Source: Anopheles merus (lineage: Eukaryota > Arthropoda > Insecta > Diptera > Culicidae). Taken from it: a DNA stretch of 64,000 nucleotides. The stretch lies in contig NC_054083.1 of assembly GCF_017562075.2 (NCBI RefSeq), positions 35,939,755 to 36,003,754 on the forward strand, given 5' to 3'. The notes under the pieces were generated by a model, which made no database searches, was not told the DNA's origin, and saw only the letters and a program-made list of their open reading frames with translations. A program made the position numbers and the translations under genes. Positions 37,701-52,700 of the stretch are shown piece by piece (within the stretch, counting starts at the first letter, position 1; each line of letters starts with the position of its first letter).

Positions 37701-40700
37701 ATGACCCCGCTTAGCAGTGTATTGTGCTTTGCCCTCACCTTAGGAGGTACACCAGTGGAGATGCTATCAACGGCCAAACTTCCCTTCAGCGAAAAACTAT
37801 TCCACCGGTGACGATAGTGATGCCGATTTTCACTCCCCATTCACATTACCAAGATGCACAAGTGATGTATTTGTGTGTGAGTGTTATTTCGCAGTTTCTG
37901 CTACCGCATGCTGTGTCGCCCTTTCTTCTCCCTATCATTTAACCTCTATTGTTTTGCATCTCGCAGCCATGTATCCAGAAGGCCAAACCCTCCCTGCCCG
38001 GCGGTTGCGGTTCCTGCTTGGTTTGATTCTGGGTCAAAGACACAAACACACCAACCGCCAGCCAATCGTCCACAGCCCCGCTCTTATCGATGATTAAAAT
38101 CGCATTCAAATTACACCGAGGACCGCATTTCAATGTCCTACGCGCGAAACAACAACTACGCGCGCGCGCTCGTCCTCTCGGAAAGGCTTGGGACCAGGAG
38201 TCGCGGTATGATGGCGGGCTGGCCGTGATGCCGCGAACGAGATTTATGATTATGAAAACGGTGCTCTCCACCCAGCGGGGAAGCGTTTTGGGAGGCGCTG
38301 GAGCCAAAAACGGCTCCGGGAGTGGCGTGGTGAGCCGGTTGAAGGTCTAGGCAAAGCGTCATATCGCGCGCGCTCGCACAGCAACCGTCTCCCTTTGGGT
38401 CGTGGATCTCGTTCCGATAGGCGCGCTGGAACGGTTCCAGCACGCGGCAATTCGTTCCGTTCGGTGGAAACGCGGGCGAGATTTATGTATCGCATTCGAA
38501 AACCACAACAATAACAGTACGCGCGGGATGGGGACTGGAGCGCACGGGCGTATGCGGAACTGATAGGAAAGCAAAAAAAACGCACCCAAAGCCGTTTCTA
38601 ATTTTCACTCACCATAATGGGTTTCGGGTTAGGAAACAACTTTAAACCCCATCGCTTGCCAGCTTTGGGATGGATCTGACCCTCCAGGAGGTCGAACTTA
38701 GTATTTTGGTCCGCCAAAAGACTCATAAATTGCTGACCAGTTACCAGTCAGACGTTCCAGGGATTTTGAAAATAAACTTGGGCATGTAATAATTTCTCAA
38801 AAAACCCCAAAAGAACTCCGGGTTTGATGCAACGAAACTAGTAGGCGGTACGTGCCGTGTGGCGTCTCATTCCAATCGTGTCTGGCTATCACCAACCTCC
38901 ACCATAATCGAACCACTTTCTCGGCCCATTCTTGCCCCCCGAAAATCAGCATTCCACGCATAAAAGTGACGTTAACGTGTTTTCTGGACAAATTTTCCTA
39001 CCGCAGCATAATTGTTACCGTGTATTCTACACCACCTTCCTCTCCAGGTACGGTACTACAAGGCAAGTACAGCGGTATCCTCACTACCGCGAACAATAAC
39101 AGCTTGAAGGAAGATGGGTAGACGAAAGCCCAACTCCAAGAACAGGTTTCCTGTCGCTAAGGAACAATTTCTTGCTTCCTCTTACTCTCTCTCTCTCCGG
39201 TGCGCACATCCGACATGCAGTGGGGTTTGTTTGCGTCCGAAGGATGCATACATCCGTCCCAGACCCAGCCAGTCCAGCTTTGATAGACAGCAACCTGTGA
39301 CTTCCAGCGCGGTGCAGCAAACTACCGCCGACGTTTCGCTGTTGCTCGGTTCTACCGGATGGACCCCATGGGCCGACGATGGGCGTACGGGCACACCCCG
39401 TTCCTCGGTGTTACGAGAACGTGAAACGAAAAGCTACAGAAAACAAACCGCAGGGAGTGTGTGGGGAAACACAGCAGCAAAAAAAAGATCAGCAATTGTA
39501 AATTTTTATCACGTTTCGCAATGCCTGGTTGTGTTAGTCGCTTTTGCTAACTCGACGCTGCACACTGTTGAAAAGTGGATGCTGCCGTACAGCGAGAACA
39601 TGACCGCGTTGGTGCTTCCGTTGTCTGTTCGGACAGGCTCCCTCGCTGCAACGCCCTCCATCGAGAGCTTGAGTTGTAGGGCGTATTTCCCAACAACATT
39701 TCTGCAACAACTTCTCCGCCCTCTCCGCCTGGCGCAAAGAAGTCATCAAACAAAAGTGGCATAATGGAAACAAGTGAGGCCGTTCGGGCCCTTCGGATGA
39801 AACCGGCCCAACATTCCAACACTGATAACTCGTTCCGAAACATCGCCGAGATTCATCAATAAAACAGTACGCAACACGCATATCGATAACAAACATCACC
39901 AAATGCTGCACTATCACGGACACTACAGACTCTGGCTGAAACTTCATTTCTAATCAATTTCTCGACAAGGCTTCTTTGTTGAAGGGACAGAGGTACACTG
40001 CTGGCACATACACACTGGGATGTGAGAGGTTCGCCGGCACGTCCAGACAACAATTCCTTTCCCAGGCGAAACGTGCCTGCGTGCCACGGGACCCCATGGC
40101 GCCAGCCAGTTTCGTCCAGCTGCCGATACTGGGCGAACGGAATCGGGCGACGACACGATCTCTTTCACCAAATCGAGCGGGTAGTGCTGACGGACCGATG
40201 CCTCACGATATCACAGGCACATCTCGTGGTGTAACGCTCCCACTTCTGCTTCTGCTGCTGGAGAAGCCGTACACTGGGCGGCCGCCGTCTGGTATTAATT
40301 AACATTATTCACAACTTTTTCCGAGAATTATTGCACCCAAATGCGACGCCCGGGTCTGGGATTTGGAGCGAGCGATTAGGACATGTGGAACTCGAGTTCA
40401 TCCTCACCCACGCTGCACCGCACAGATGCGATAGTGTGTGCGACGACCAAAAAGAAAACAATCGCATTTGTTTATAAATGACGCATAAATGGGATGTTGG
40501 AATGTTTGTTATGGGAAACCGTGTTGGTAGTGTCTGGGATGATGTTGTACATTGTCTGCATTGCTCACATGTGCAAGAATGTTAATCTAACGGTTTGAAG
40601 TACATCATAAGCAAAAATCCAACGACTCGATGTTTGATAAACTTTTCATCATTCAACATCTTTCATCCTTTCAAAATGTGTCTTTAAAACAAACTTGGGA

Positions 40701-43700
40701 TATTCAAACATTTCATAATTAACAATTCTCAAAATATATTGAGATATAACAGGTTTGAAGCATTGTCAAGTATCTGAGCTAACCTCAAAACGTCATCTAG
40801 TTAATTAGAGAGCTTTTGATTCTATTACAGCTCTTGAATCTATTGAATCAATCAGGAAGGTTTCTCCAATAAAAGCTTCTCCCTTCATCAAAGATCCGGT
40901 TCAAACTCATCCTCAACCTTCTGCCGCCAAGGAGCGGGAATGAAATTAAATTACCATTTCCCACGATCTTGATGTTTGTAATTGTTGTCCGGCAACCGCG
41001 ACCAGCGACGCCATACCGCAATCCAAAACCAGATCAAAACCAGAACTACTACTGCACCGTGACAGTTACACAAACCACTTCTTGCCACCGATCCACCACC
41101 ACTCCTATGAACCACTCGTTTACACCACACACAAGCAAAAATGCGGTTCCCGATATCTCGTCTGATGAACTTGAAACTGTCTTCGATCTCGAGCGCGAAT
41201 GAATGGACGAGAGCAGAGTGGTGACGAATGATAAGTTCCTCTTAGCGGTTCATCACTTTCCTCCTCTTGATCCACCTTTTGGATGCACCGTATGAGAAAA
41301 TTCTCCACACAGCGTCAAGCTGAAGACATTTTTTACAAAAGAAAAGAGGAAATGATACGACACGAAAACATCTGCAGCAGCATGGGAAATGTCGGAACGG
41401 ATTCTAAACGGCGTGGAAACGAAAACGGAAGAACACTTTCAAAAGGAGGGTGGAAAGCCGTCCGATTTCCATTCCGGTGCGAATCGCAGACTTTGTCTTA
41501 CTTCCATCTCGTTCATTCGTAGACATCGTTGCAGAAGCCGTTGATTGAATTGTTTGGAAATGGGCGCGTAGACCATCGTCAAACGCCATCGTCCGGTACA
41601 CGCTCTATTCGGGTTTTATTTTTGCATCCATTTGTAGAAACACTATCGCCATACCGTAGTTACTGTTGTAGAGCTCGGGAAGTTGTTTGCTCCATGCCCT
41701 TGCACACCACTCTGCTTCCGCACAGTCAGCCAATCTACTTCCATGCGCAGATGAGCGCGCAAAGTGCAAAAATGTATGTCGCCGATTTGATGCGGCGAAG
41801 GCATTTCGCAACATCATTGCTTAGATGCTTTCGTTCCTTTTGCGGTTTTGCGGGCTGCCGGGCTGCAGAGATCGTGCGAAAGATGCGATTGGAGAATGTT
41901 ATTGCAAAATGTGTCCACCTCTTTCGCTCCCCATCTCTCGTTCGATGCGTTTTATGTTGCGCAAGAAACGCGCATAAAACTGCATACAAAACGAGACACC
42001 ACAACCAAAGCGATTTGGAGCTGCCAATGTATTTAACGGTGAGAAATTTAAATAAGATATCAAATTTCTATTAACACTCCTTTCGAATTACCTTTTCGGA
42101 GATTTGTTACTCGGCTTCAAGAAGCAAAAAAAACAATCTGCCACTCATAAAAGTGTCCGCTTTAGTGCCGAGCCGAGTATAGTAAGCCTTGTTGTCAGCA
42201 TCAGAGAAGGTAAAAAAATTGGACGGAGGCGGACACGATTTACGATCCATTAGAAATGCACTTGATGGCCACACTAAAACCATCCGATATGTGCGTCCGT
42301 TTGTTTCGCGCGACAGTAAATGGAACTGATGCCTGCGCGTATGGAAAAAAGCACTTTCCACGCTCAAGATGCATATTCCTGTGCACAGTGGGAATGAACT
42401 TGGTTACCGCAAAATGCAGTAAGAAATTGCCAAGGGAAATTAAAATCCCTTAGCTGATTTAATGACGATCAGGGTTGAATGCTTGTATGATTAAAATACA
42501 AATGCAATAGTGTTGCTTTAAATATTTTGCAAAATGTTGAAGAAACTATCTAAATTCCGTATAAAATGAGCAATATTGCAACACATCCGTAGAACCATTT
42601 TCACTCCCATCGTGAGCCGAATGCACGAGACAGAAAACCATTCCAGCGGTACGACCCGCGGTTGGCGTGCTTGAGACTTGGAATTTCTGCAAACAAATAA
42701 CTACTTCACGGTCGGCAGTTGGTCCAGCGGCTTCCTCCAGTTTTTGTTTTTTTGCTCCCGGACATGCTGGTGTGTCACACAACCGTACTATGCTGTCGTT
42801 TGCAGCCTTTTTCCGCTCTTTATCTTTCACTTCTCGTGTGCGTGTTTGTGGGCCTTCACTTCGGGCAAACAGAATAAAAACAAACGTGCGTAGGCTTGGG
42901 TGGAGGATGTTGACAAACGTACGATGCTGCGTCTTTCCTTTTTGTATCCTGTATGTTATTGTGAACTCGATACTCGTACTTGCTTGTTTTCTCTCTCGCC
43001 TCAACGGAAGGTGAGATTGCGGATTGCTCTTTATGCATCAGAACGAAGCGAACGCCCACGACCAACGATGATGCTAATAATGCATCGCCCGAAGGCGGTT
43101 GTTGATGCAACCGAGCCTCGCTTCTGCTAGTTTGTTTTAATTTCTTGCTTGAAAGATTGTCATCATACTGACCATCGTAGGTAGTTGCAGGGACAAAACC
43201 ATATAGGGGATGTATAAAAATGAGTTTGATTCAAGCCCAAAATGGTTTAACATACATAAATTGCCGAATATTGTGCCATCAAAGCAACTTTTTCTCTCAC
43301 CCTGTATTTATTAAATATCATTTTCAAAAACAAAACATTGTTTATTATTTTAAGTTATGAGCCTCAAATAACAAAACCGTGCAATACGTCAGCAGATTAT
43401 GAGAGAGAAAAGTAAACAAACTATTCCCGTCAAAATTAAAGCTACTGCGCACCTCATTAATTTTTTTGTTCTTCACCCACTTCAAAATCCATTGGAAAAA
43501 ACGACCCTCGCCCTTTTCTTAAATAAGACAATAAATCAACAGCTGAAACAAAAAAAAGCAGTAACAAAAACACACTTCCTCAGAATGCACAGATTTTCCT
43601 ACCCCGACTACCGACCCGTATCGGTACACATGTGTAAAGAAAAGTGTCCAACAAACAGGATGCCACACACTGACGCCCGAAACGTTTACAGCCACTTGTT

Positions 43701-46700
43701 GTCGTTGCCGTTATGGGTCGCTTTTCTTTCTCAACCACTTGCAAATGCAACACTTTTTCCCACTGCTTATGTTCACTTACACCGCTCCGGGGGAACGGTG
43801 GTTTTCCCATCAACAAAATTGGCGGGGGAAAAAACGGAAAAGTCAATGACATTTACATGTGGCGTATATGATTCTAGGAACTCGGTGTGTCATCAGACCC
43901 CCTTATTCTTACACACGGTGTAAACTTCGTTTGTATATAACACGAATTGTCTCACTTCCCCGTTCATCATCGTCCCATCAACGCTACTTGTTTTCGGTTG
44001 TGTAACACAGGGCGCACTTTATGAGCATAAACACCACCAGCCCACAAAGCATCACCACTTCAAGGCACCCCTTTTTCCCACCATCGGGCTACACGATCAC
44101 GGCAATTTCGAGTGAGTCTGTTTAGTTGTTTCATCCCGCCCCTTCGCTTTTATTTTCCAAGAACACACCATGTGTAAATGGTGTTGTTGCCACTTGCTCA
44201 CTTTCGAGCTAGAACTCTTCTGCTAGAAGTCAATTTGTCAGCAGATCACCGTGACACAAAGGCGGCATTTGCCGACGCCCATCGCAAGGAAGGATTAAGT
44301 CATCATCCATGGATATCGGAAATAGGTCGGATATATGCTGTAAAGGGGATCTTCGGTGGAGTTATGCGCGCTCTTGTCAGATCGTCAAGATGTATGACAC
44401 CCGGAAAGGGAAGATACAGCGCGCTTTATGCCTTCATCTGCCCGATGCGTGACTGTTTTGGGAATGCTTAGCTATTTATAGCTTAGCGCGGTACAACCAA
44501 GATGTGCCCGAAACCTCATGGGTCGTCGCTACACATGTGCGTTAAGGGGTTGTTTACGCGTCCATTAGGTTCCTCGCGTTAAAAAGCATGTAGTGTGGTG
44601 ACGAGAGCAATTGTACGTCTTCTATTCCTTCTGTAGGGCAAAAAAAGTGACCAAGTCTTACGTAGTCCCACATCTGGCTTTTAGAATTCAACGAGGATCT
44701 AATAGATTAGTTACTTTCAGTTTGCAGGGGGTCTTCCGGGATTGAAGTTTGCTCCTATCCGGCCATGTTTTAGACCATTGTGTGGCCCTGTGTTGCATTA
44801 AAATTAAACATCAAGAAATCAGTCCTCAGTCCTAAACATGATTCCTCAAACATTGAATTAATGTCAATCCTCAGATGCGTTAATGAAGACCAATGTTTTA
44901 TTTTAGTTTCAATACTTACATACAACTCATGTGCCACTACAGTCACGTTAGCAACAATCAACCAAAAAGCGAGTGAATTAAATGGCTTTGAAGAATTGCA
45001 AACAATTTCATTAACCAAACTGAAATGTTTTGTTAAAACCCCCAATGCTTTGTGGTCAGCATTTTCTAAAACCAACCAATAATTAACGCTCTTTCAGTAC
45101 AAACCACCGATTCGGGTTAAATTTGAATCCCCGCGCCGCGCGGTGAGGGTTTGTTTTTGGCTTTCGCAAACTTTAAAAACGTGCTTGGGCAAGTAGGAAG
45201 CTCGCAATAAGCTGTCGAGAAAGAAACTCATTCAGCAAAATGTGTCCATAAGAACTGCAAAACCTGCGATGCACATCAAGCAACACGCCTAAGCGCGGAC
45301 CGGACACCGACACGAAGCGGAACGAAACTCTACACCCGCTACGTGCTGAGGCACGGATGTGTTTCTTGGTGCCGCCGTTTGTGGGAAATGTTGTCACTTT
45401 GGTACGGTTTTGCAACGATGTGCTGTGTGCGAGTGATGAAAATCGAGCCATTTGGCAGCAAAAAATTAAAATAAACAAAACGTCCAGCGTGCTTCCGTGT
45501 GTGCGCTTAAATTTGAGCTAGATTTGGTTAGTTTTTTGCAAAGAATTTATTGCTTTGAAAGCATCAAAAGGCAAAAAATACCTCGCAAAATAACCTGATT
45601 ATAACTAACCCACACCTTCGCATGCGTTGGCAAACGAGAAGCCACGTGTGTTGGTGCTGCGGCGTGAAGCACAATCTCGGTCGTTACAGTTGTTTTGTCA
45701 CCCTTTTGCCACTCTCAATACACGCCGTGGCCGGCAGTACGGCCGCGGGTGCATCCCAAACCTTACCGCAACAGCCCGCCACGACAAACCCGAGACAACA
45801 AAAGTCGTGATGAAGTTGCACTCGCTTTCGATTGCACGGAGGCGGACGGGCTTTGCTGCTACTTTGCAACTCGTTGGACACACACACACTACCGTGCAAG
45901 AAGCGAGAGTTCCTATTGAAAAGGAAACCCTCCAGCATCTCCGACGGGAAGAGTGAAAAAAAACACACCACGAAAGGGAAGCGCATTCAAAGCCCGTACC
46001 ACCGTTTCCCGTGCGACACACCGAGCGGCCCCCGCATAACCACAACCCGTGTAGAACATCAGCAAAACATGAATTATATACAAATAATGTGAAATTTCAA
46101 TGAGCAAATAAATCTTAATTTTTGAGACGCTTGTCCGGGCGCGCACGGGCCGTTTGGCGGGAGAGAAATAAATCGCATTGCGCCCTTGCTGGCCGAACCC
46201 GAGAGTAGAGGTGTCCGATTGGGTTGTACGAGCGGATTTTTGTTTGTGCCATTTTGAATTTTTTTTATCAAGATCGTTGCCTTTTTGCTGTACAGTTTTG
46301 GCGTTGGTTTTGTAGCAGTTACGAGGACGAGAATTTGTTTGAACATTGGCCTCTTGTGCTGTTTTTCGATTCACTCCTTAACGCTCAGCTTCCATTAAAA
46401 CGAACAAGAAATAAGAAGCTTAGTTCGTTTGCTCGTTTGTTAGGATGTTCCGCTTTAACAAGAAGCAGGAGTACTTTCGATTTCAAAGAAAAGAAGCCAC
46501 AAAACTGCAAGAAGCAATCTACAGCTGGGATCTCTACCGTTTGCAGGCTTTCCAGATGGTGTTCGTAGATTGATTTTCTGTTATTATTTCATCTAAAATC
46601 GCCACAAAAATACAAACGCCTTTTTTTTTTAACTCAAACTGCAACAAACTTGTCGCTAACCGCTGAAGAAAATGTAATCAAAAGAAACAAAAACATCCAA

Positions 46701-49700
46701 GCTCGATCGAACCGCAAAAAAACCCCATCATACCATTAAGTGTAACAGAAGAAGGTGAGTTTATGTGGTTCTTTTACCACACAAACGCATGCAAGTAACA
46801 GGAGAAGTAAGCGATAAACAGGGAGGAAAAAGCTGTGTAAAGACAGCGAAAGCGATCGTGAAAACTGATTTATACACCAATGAACAATGAGTCAGTAAAT
46901 TAAATTGATATTTGAATAGCGAAACGGTGTGTCGCCCTTGCTGTTGCTGCTACTCCTCGATCTCGACCGCGAGCAAAAGCGATCACAGCACGGATCACCA
47001 TTTTATGCTCCACACGCCACAAGATGCGTTTGGCCTCGCGGCTCTCTCTCTCTCTCTCTCTCTCTCTCGGCATCGTTTGACATAATCGATTGCCATCTTA
47101 TCACCTACTGCACCCTCCTCCAGGGACGATCAGAAAACACCTTCTCGCGCCGAAGGAAGTGAGACCGGCGGGCCCGGACCTTTTTTTCGCCCATGCAAAA
47201 CACACACACAACAAAAGCGAGCGCGAAGAGCGATTAATCACATCAAACGAACAGGGCTCTCCCGTGCGGGAAGATATCGCTTTCCTTCGCTGCTCTCGAA
47301 ACGCCCCGACACAGTCGGCAAGAAACATCGGCATCATTTGTTCGTGTCTGGTCTAATTAGATGTTAATCAACTGATAGCGCGCGCGCAACCGATCGATCG
47401 ATCGCTCTAATGTCTTGGCGGATGGGGCTGTGCCTTCTTTTCTTTTTCTTTCGAGGCATCGACACTCCCCGGACGCAATCAATGGGCAATTTATTTCGCA
47501 CCACGTCTGATGAATGCTATTTCCTGTGGTAAAATGTCCCGTGGGGGTAGGAGTGTATCGAAATTGCAAAAAACAGTGATACGATCGCGCAGTGAATGCG
47601 CTGTGCGTTTTCCAAACAAAGGCGCTCATTTTGGGGTGGATGATGATGGCAATCAGTTGCCAGCGAAAAGGTTAAAGTCGCTTGGTTTTTGGGCACAAAT
47701 GAGATCATTGCGGAGCAACTTAATTAGATCGTGTTCTTGATTGCATGCCAATGAACTTCAAAAACCTTTCAAATTTTGGGAAATGAAGAAGACACCATCT
47801 TTAATCCTAAAACTCATACACTCAAACCACACTCCGTCAATATCATAAGTCTAGCACATAGTTTTACATTATTTCTTTGCTTTCACCACACCGCCTCATA
47901 CCCAAACGCATCTTTCCTGTCCAAAAAAGGGTGTCCCTTAATTGCGTCACATTCATTTCTTAATTGCGCCCTCTGTATGCTGATTGCGATGTCAAGCCCA
48001 AGCCACACATGGCCCGCGGACGGGCGATCAATCGACAGCGAAACTTCAATCCGTCGCCAGTTGGAAAACGCCAGGAATGCAATCAAAATGCAATTGCCTG
48101 GCTCATTGGTCCGGGACCGGAGCAAGGAAGAGTTCTGACATGCAGCCCGGCCAGCGCGAGAGTGCCGGTGATGAGATGATTAAAATACGATAAGCAAAAA
48201 AGGGCAACCCTCATGCATAAAGACGCATCCGCGCTCCGCCCGAACGCGCTGACAGAACTGTAACACAGACGACCGTACCGATTTTCGGTTTTTGTCGCAC
48301 TCAAACCACGCGGGCCCCGTGTTTTTTCCCACCAAAGCACTCAAATCACAGCAGCGCAAGCCGAACCGGACGATCCAGGCCCGCTTGTACTTTGGTGGAC
48401 ATATTTGGAAATGGGCACTTTTTCCTTGCGGCCCCGCGACAGCTTTGACGACCCCGCTCTTGCACCGGTGTCGATCGGCGGCTTCCACCCTGCTTTTGAC
48501 GACGATGCCCGACGAACCCGAAGATCGAGTGATGAAAGCAAGATCTCAGATCGCTCGGACGACAATCGATAGTGACTGGAATCGGGAATCAGCGGCGCGT
48601 TTGCACACGGCAAACTGGTCCCGCGGTTGCAGCAATCGCGATCGCGAACCGTTTAGCGGGCTGTAGTGTGTCTGTCGAACGTTGTCCTCCTCTTCCATCG
48701 CTCAATGTCGAACGATGATGGGACCATTGCTCCGTCAAATGTCTCCCGAGCGCGTCCGCTGCTGCTGTGTCTTCTTTTTCCCGCGCCAGACCTATCCCTC
48801 AGCCGGTCGGTATGGTCAAGTTCGGCATTGGTGGCGGCAAAAGCGTAAGAGGAAAACTTCGCAAACAGGGAACTCAAACGGGCCCCTCGGGGAAAATGAT
48901 GTCCCGTTTCGTGGCCGGGCGGTTGCCATGAATGGGCAAAGCTAGGTTTTTCCTCTGGCCCTCGATCCGGTGCTTTCGCGGGGTTGATATTTTAATTAGA
49001 ATAATTAAGCTGATTATCTTTTATTGAGTCGCCGATCGGTTGATGATCAGGAAAGGAAGCCGGAAGGAGTTTGCAGACGTAATCGATCATCAATCGATCG
49101 ATTGGTTGTGATTCGCTTGCAACAGGGGACCCTTACCCCTAGTATGTTGTTTATTATTACAATTCTTTCATTGCTTCTGGTTAACCAGGGAACCAAGTCA
49201 GTGGAAATTCATTATGTTTAATGATATTTGTTACCTTTTTTAAGCAATACTAACATTTCACTTCTTTTTCTTTTCAATTTTAGACATGGTTTTTCACCGA
49301 CACCGAAGATCCCCACTACCAGCAGCTGACCAGTAAGTACACTTTACTCTGTTCAATATGCCGCAAAACTTTCACAAAGCATAGTCTAGGCGCTCCACTC
49401 GTTTTCATAGAGGAAATAAACGTTAGGAGAACACTACAGATCATTTAAATTGCTTTTACAAGCCACACACACCTTGCCCGCATAGCCCTTTTAATGTGGA
49501 TGAACCTTTCAACCTTAATGGTCAACAAACAGCCAAAGCGGGAACCTATCTGCTGCCCATATCAGCGCAAACGGGAACACACAGAAGCTTCACAATAGTG
49601 GACCTTGAGTATTCAATCAGCCATAAAACTGACTCAAAGTTTTATGACTATTTTATGATTTGGAATCAATCGAGAGCCAACGTTTTTTTTTTTTTTTGGG

Positions 49701-52700
49701 AAATGTGTTTTAAAGGGAATCTGCCGAGCCAATAATCTACTGCGCTTGGGTGAAAGATAATAGGTAAAACGTTCGCCGAGCGACTGATAGTAAGCAGATG
49801 AAAGATAAAGCACGAATTTCAGATGCATTCGTCGTTATTGAACTGTTAAGGTTCGTAAAACCGATTCTTTGGAAGTTGCCGATTAATATCTCCAGGATTC
49901 CTTCGAATTTTTGGAACTACGGGACATATACTTTCAATGTTTGTTTAACTATTGCTTAAACGAGATTCATAATTCCCCCCCCAATATCATCCTATTGGAA
50001 ATGGTTTCCTGTTGTTTTCTCCGACCAAAATGCTTACCCCACACGTAAACTTGCAAGATGCCGTTTATTAAGATCCAATAAAATCTGTTAACTCACCGGC
50101 ATTTGCGTCACTTTATCTGTTTTTGTTTTTGTTTTTTTATTTTTCTACCAATTTTTACGACTCAATACCAAACGGTTCCCCGTCTTTTCTGTGTGTTGTC
50201 TTCACATTAAAACACACTCAGCGCTAGTGTTGTCTACGAATCTCATAAACAATGCCATGCATTTGTGTCAAACGTCCATCTCCAGACAAAGCCGCAGCAG
50301 CACCTAGTTCAAGCGATGACTATTTTAATTTCCCAAAATCCCTTTTCGTTCGATCTCTCGATCTATGGCCCTGTTTTTATAGACTTACCTCCGATTCCCG
50401 ATGACGCGACATACATGTGCCAAGAGACGACAACAGAAAAAACACAGCCAGACACAGCAACCAAACACACACAGACGGACAAAATGGCTGATTAATGGCT
50501 GATCGTTCGGGAGACAGTTTGGAAGTTCCGACTCCGGCGCGCGGTCAAACGCGTCCGCTTCCCAACCGGCAACGCGCGACCGTAAATGCGAGGGGACTTC
50601 GATAATTTGATTTTCTCTTGAACTCATTAAATTGAATGATGTGATCGGATAAAACAACCAAAACCTGTGCGCTGACCACCAAAAGCTTTTTTGTTGTTGT
50701 TGTGTGTGTGGCGCAACCCGGACCAAAGGATTACGGAGCAACACACAACTGGGAACCCATGCCATCGTTGTGGTGATGATGTGTTGGCTTTTTTGAGGTT
50801 AAAGACGTTGTTTTTTTTGTGATCAAAGTTTTGAACGACACACACATAAACAACCGTTGCACAAAACTAACAAATCGCCCCCGCTGAAATTCATGCTGTA
50901 CTTTACCCAGAGTTGAAGTACCGTATTGGGACGATATAATAAATAATGAGAGTAAAAGTATAAATCTCACCAACGAATAAAATCTGATCCAGAAAACCTC
51001 CGCCGATCGCGTCCAATGACCACCGATCACTCGCTGACTCTGCCCTCGGATCTCTCAGGGCCTTACGCTGAGTTCTGGGGGGAATACACAAGCGCATAAA
51101 TAAACGTCAGCTTGTTAGGGAGACACATTCTGATCGGAATACCTCCTAATGATGTGAAATTCCACGCGGGACACAACATTTCGGACACAGGTTTTTTTTG
51201 TTTGCGTTCTGAGATCTTCGAAAAAAAAACACAATATCCCAAAATACCTTCCACTTACTCGCAACAGCGGCTGAAACTGCTGCTACCCGTTGAGGAATGA
51301 GGGGCAGGAATCTTAACCCCAAAAAACTAAAAGACTTTCGCGATTCTGAAAGTGAAACACAATCAAAGGCGAATAATATGGAGCAAGGAGAAGACGTTAC
51401 ATCCCGCAACAAGAACTTCTTGCAGCCGACCTTACATTGGGGTCGTCCCGCGTTGGCACCCGTTCCAAGCAGAAGTACGCTGATTGCTTTTGAGCATAAA
51501 AAAATCTACAACATAGAGCGATTGTTTACCTCATCCTTCGAGCATTTTTGAATCGGTATGATTTGATTACGATTCCGTTCCGAAAATGTTTCCCATAGGT
51601 CAAATTCATAGTCACATCCATGCTTCCCAGTGCCTCCCGCATCCGCGCTTTTTTAATGATTGATGATCGACCTTCCGTTTGGGCACGTTTCACTTTTTTG
51701 TCCGTTTGAGCTTTACCATGGACGTTCCTCTCGTGCTGTTGTTACGGGTGTGCTCCTTGCCAGCCTGCAATCCCGCCATTTGGCCTACCGGGTTCGCTGT
51801 CAACAACAATTTAGACAATTTTATAACGGCCTCCTTCTCTGCCTCGCAACACAGCCGACCCTGTCTCACCCGCAAGTCGGTCCTCCGGTGGCCCGCGCTT
51901 TGCTGAATGAGTGCCGAATGTATGTTTCGGAAGGAAGTATTCTTGGATTCTGCTAATGAAGAGACATTCTCAAACGAGACGCTTTGAATTTTCGGAGGTT
52001 CGTCGCTTCGCAGGCTGTTAAGACTTTTGGCTTTCATTTTGTTGTTGTTATTGTAGATTCTATCGGATGCGTACAAGAGTTGCACTAATCAGTGAGGATG
52101 CGAAATGAGACGAATAGTTATTTTTTTCTCGTCGTTTGTTTTCTTTAGGGAAGAACATGTACAACAAAAGACGAAAAACCCCCCGTCAGTGTTAGAGTAA
52201 TAATTTGCAGCAATTTCTGACCATTTAATCTGATCTATACGAGCTCCTAACTTGCTGTAACAATCTTTCCTGCTGAGTGCACAACATGCCCTCCTGCCCG
52301 CTGCACCGAAACCAATAAACCCCTATCGCTCGGTGAAGATCTCGGCTCCCTGTAATCACTGCACACGCACCAAATTATTGTCATCAGACACAGGACGCCG
52401 CGCTCGCACTAACGGAAGTCCCTGAGGCACTCCTGGGGCACTCAACTCTCCCAAAAATCGAACAAGAAAACCTTCAAACATGTTTGCCCGCCCTTTCCTT
52501 CTTTCCCCGTTTGATTCCAACTCCAAAAGGCGATGATTTTATTGTACACTGGCAGCACAAATTGCATGATACCCTTCCGTTAGCGGCGCGTTTCGTTCCT
52601 GCACTGCAGCGCAAGGAAGCGAATGAGCAGATCTGCAAACACAGCACAAAGCACGATATACGCGTACCCACCCTCCACCTATGTTTGAATCTTCGCTTCT

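Larger units (their letters stand above)
18705..49283 (+). other. fng: fringe intron 2 (30.6 kb)
   Basis: The largest intron in the window, with donor GTAGGT. Its acceptor is a pyrimidine-rich TTTTCAATTTTAG preceded by ACTAAC at 49249-49254. I found no convincing nested gene. The long ORFs (for example 39114-39764 and 41529-42074) are low-complexity and unrecognisable. It contains CA and CT microsatellites, a CG run at 25853-25865, a candidate recursive splice site at 35521/35522, a weaker one at 39046/39047, and a coding-like block of unknown origin at about 23035-23560. Confidence 0.85.

Noticed and set aside
39114..39764. 216-codon ORF in fringe intron 2, the longest closed ORF in the window
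   Set aside because: Ser/Arg/Thr-rich, no domain or conserved motif, no credible splice partners, and overlapping ORFs on the other strand. It looks like a chance frame in GC-rich DNA.
41529..42074. 181-codon ORF in fringe intron 2
   Set aside because: No recognisable domain, odd composition rich in Arg, Cys and His, and overlapping reverse-strand ORFs.
9290..45388. Su(H)-type sites (YGTGRGAA) in fringe introns, for example at 9290, 10084, 17015, 40957 and 45380
   Set aside because: About four full matches are expected by chance in 64 kb. The number seen is similar and they are not clustered, so Notch feedback on fringe is not supported.
46750..46765. Strong isolated donor-like AAG|GTGAGT in fringe intron 2
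   Set aside because: No pyrimidine tract or acceptor directly precedes it and no matching coding exon lies upstream, so it supports neither a ratchet site nor an extra fringe exon.
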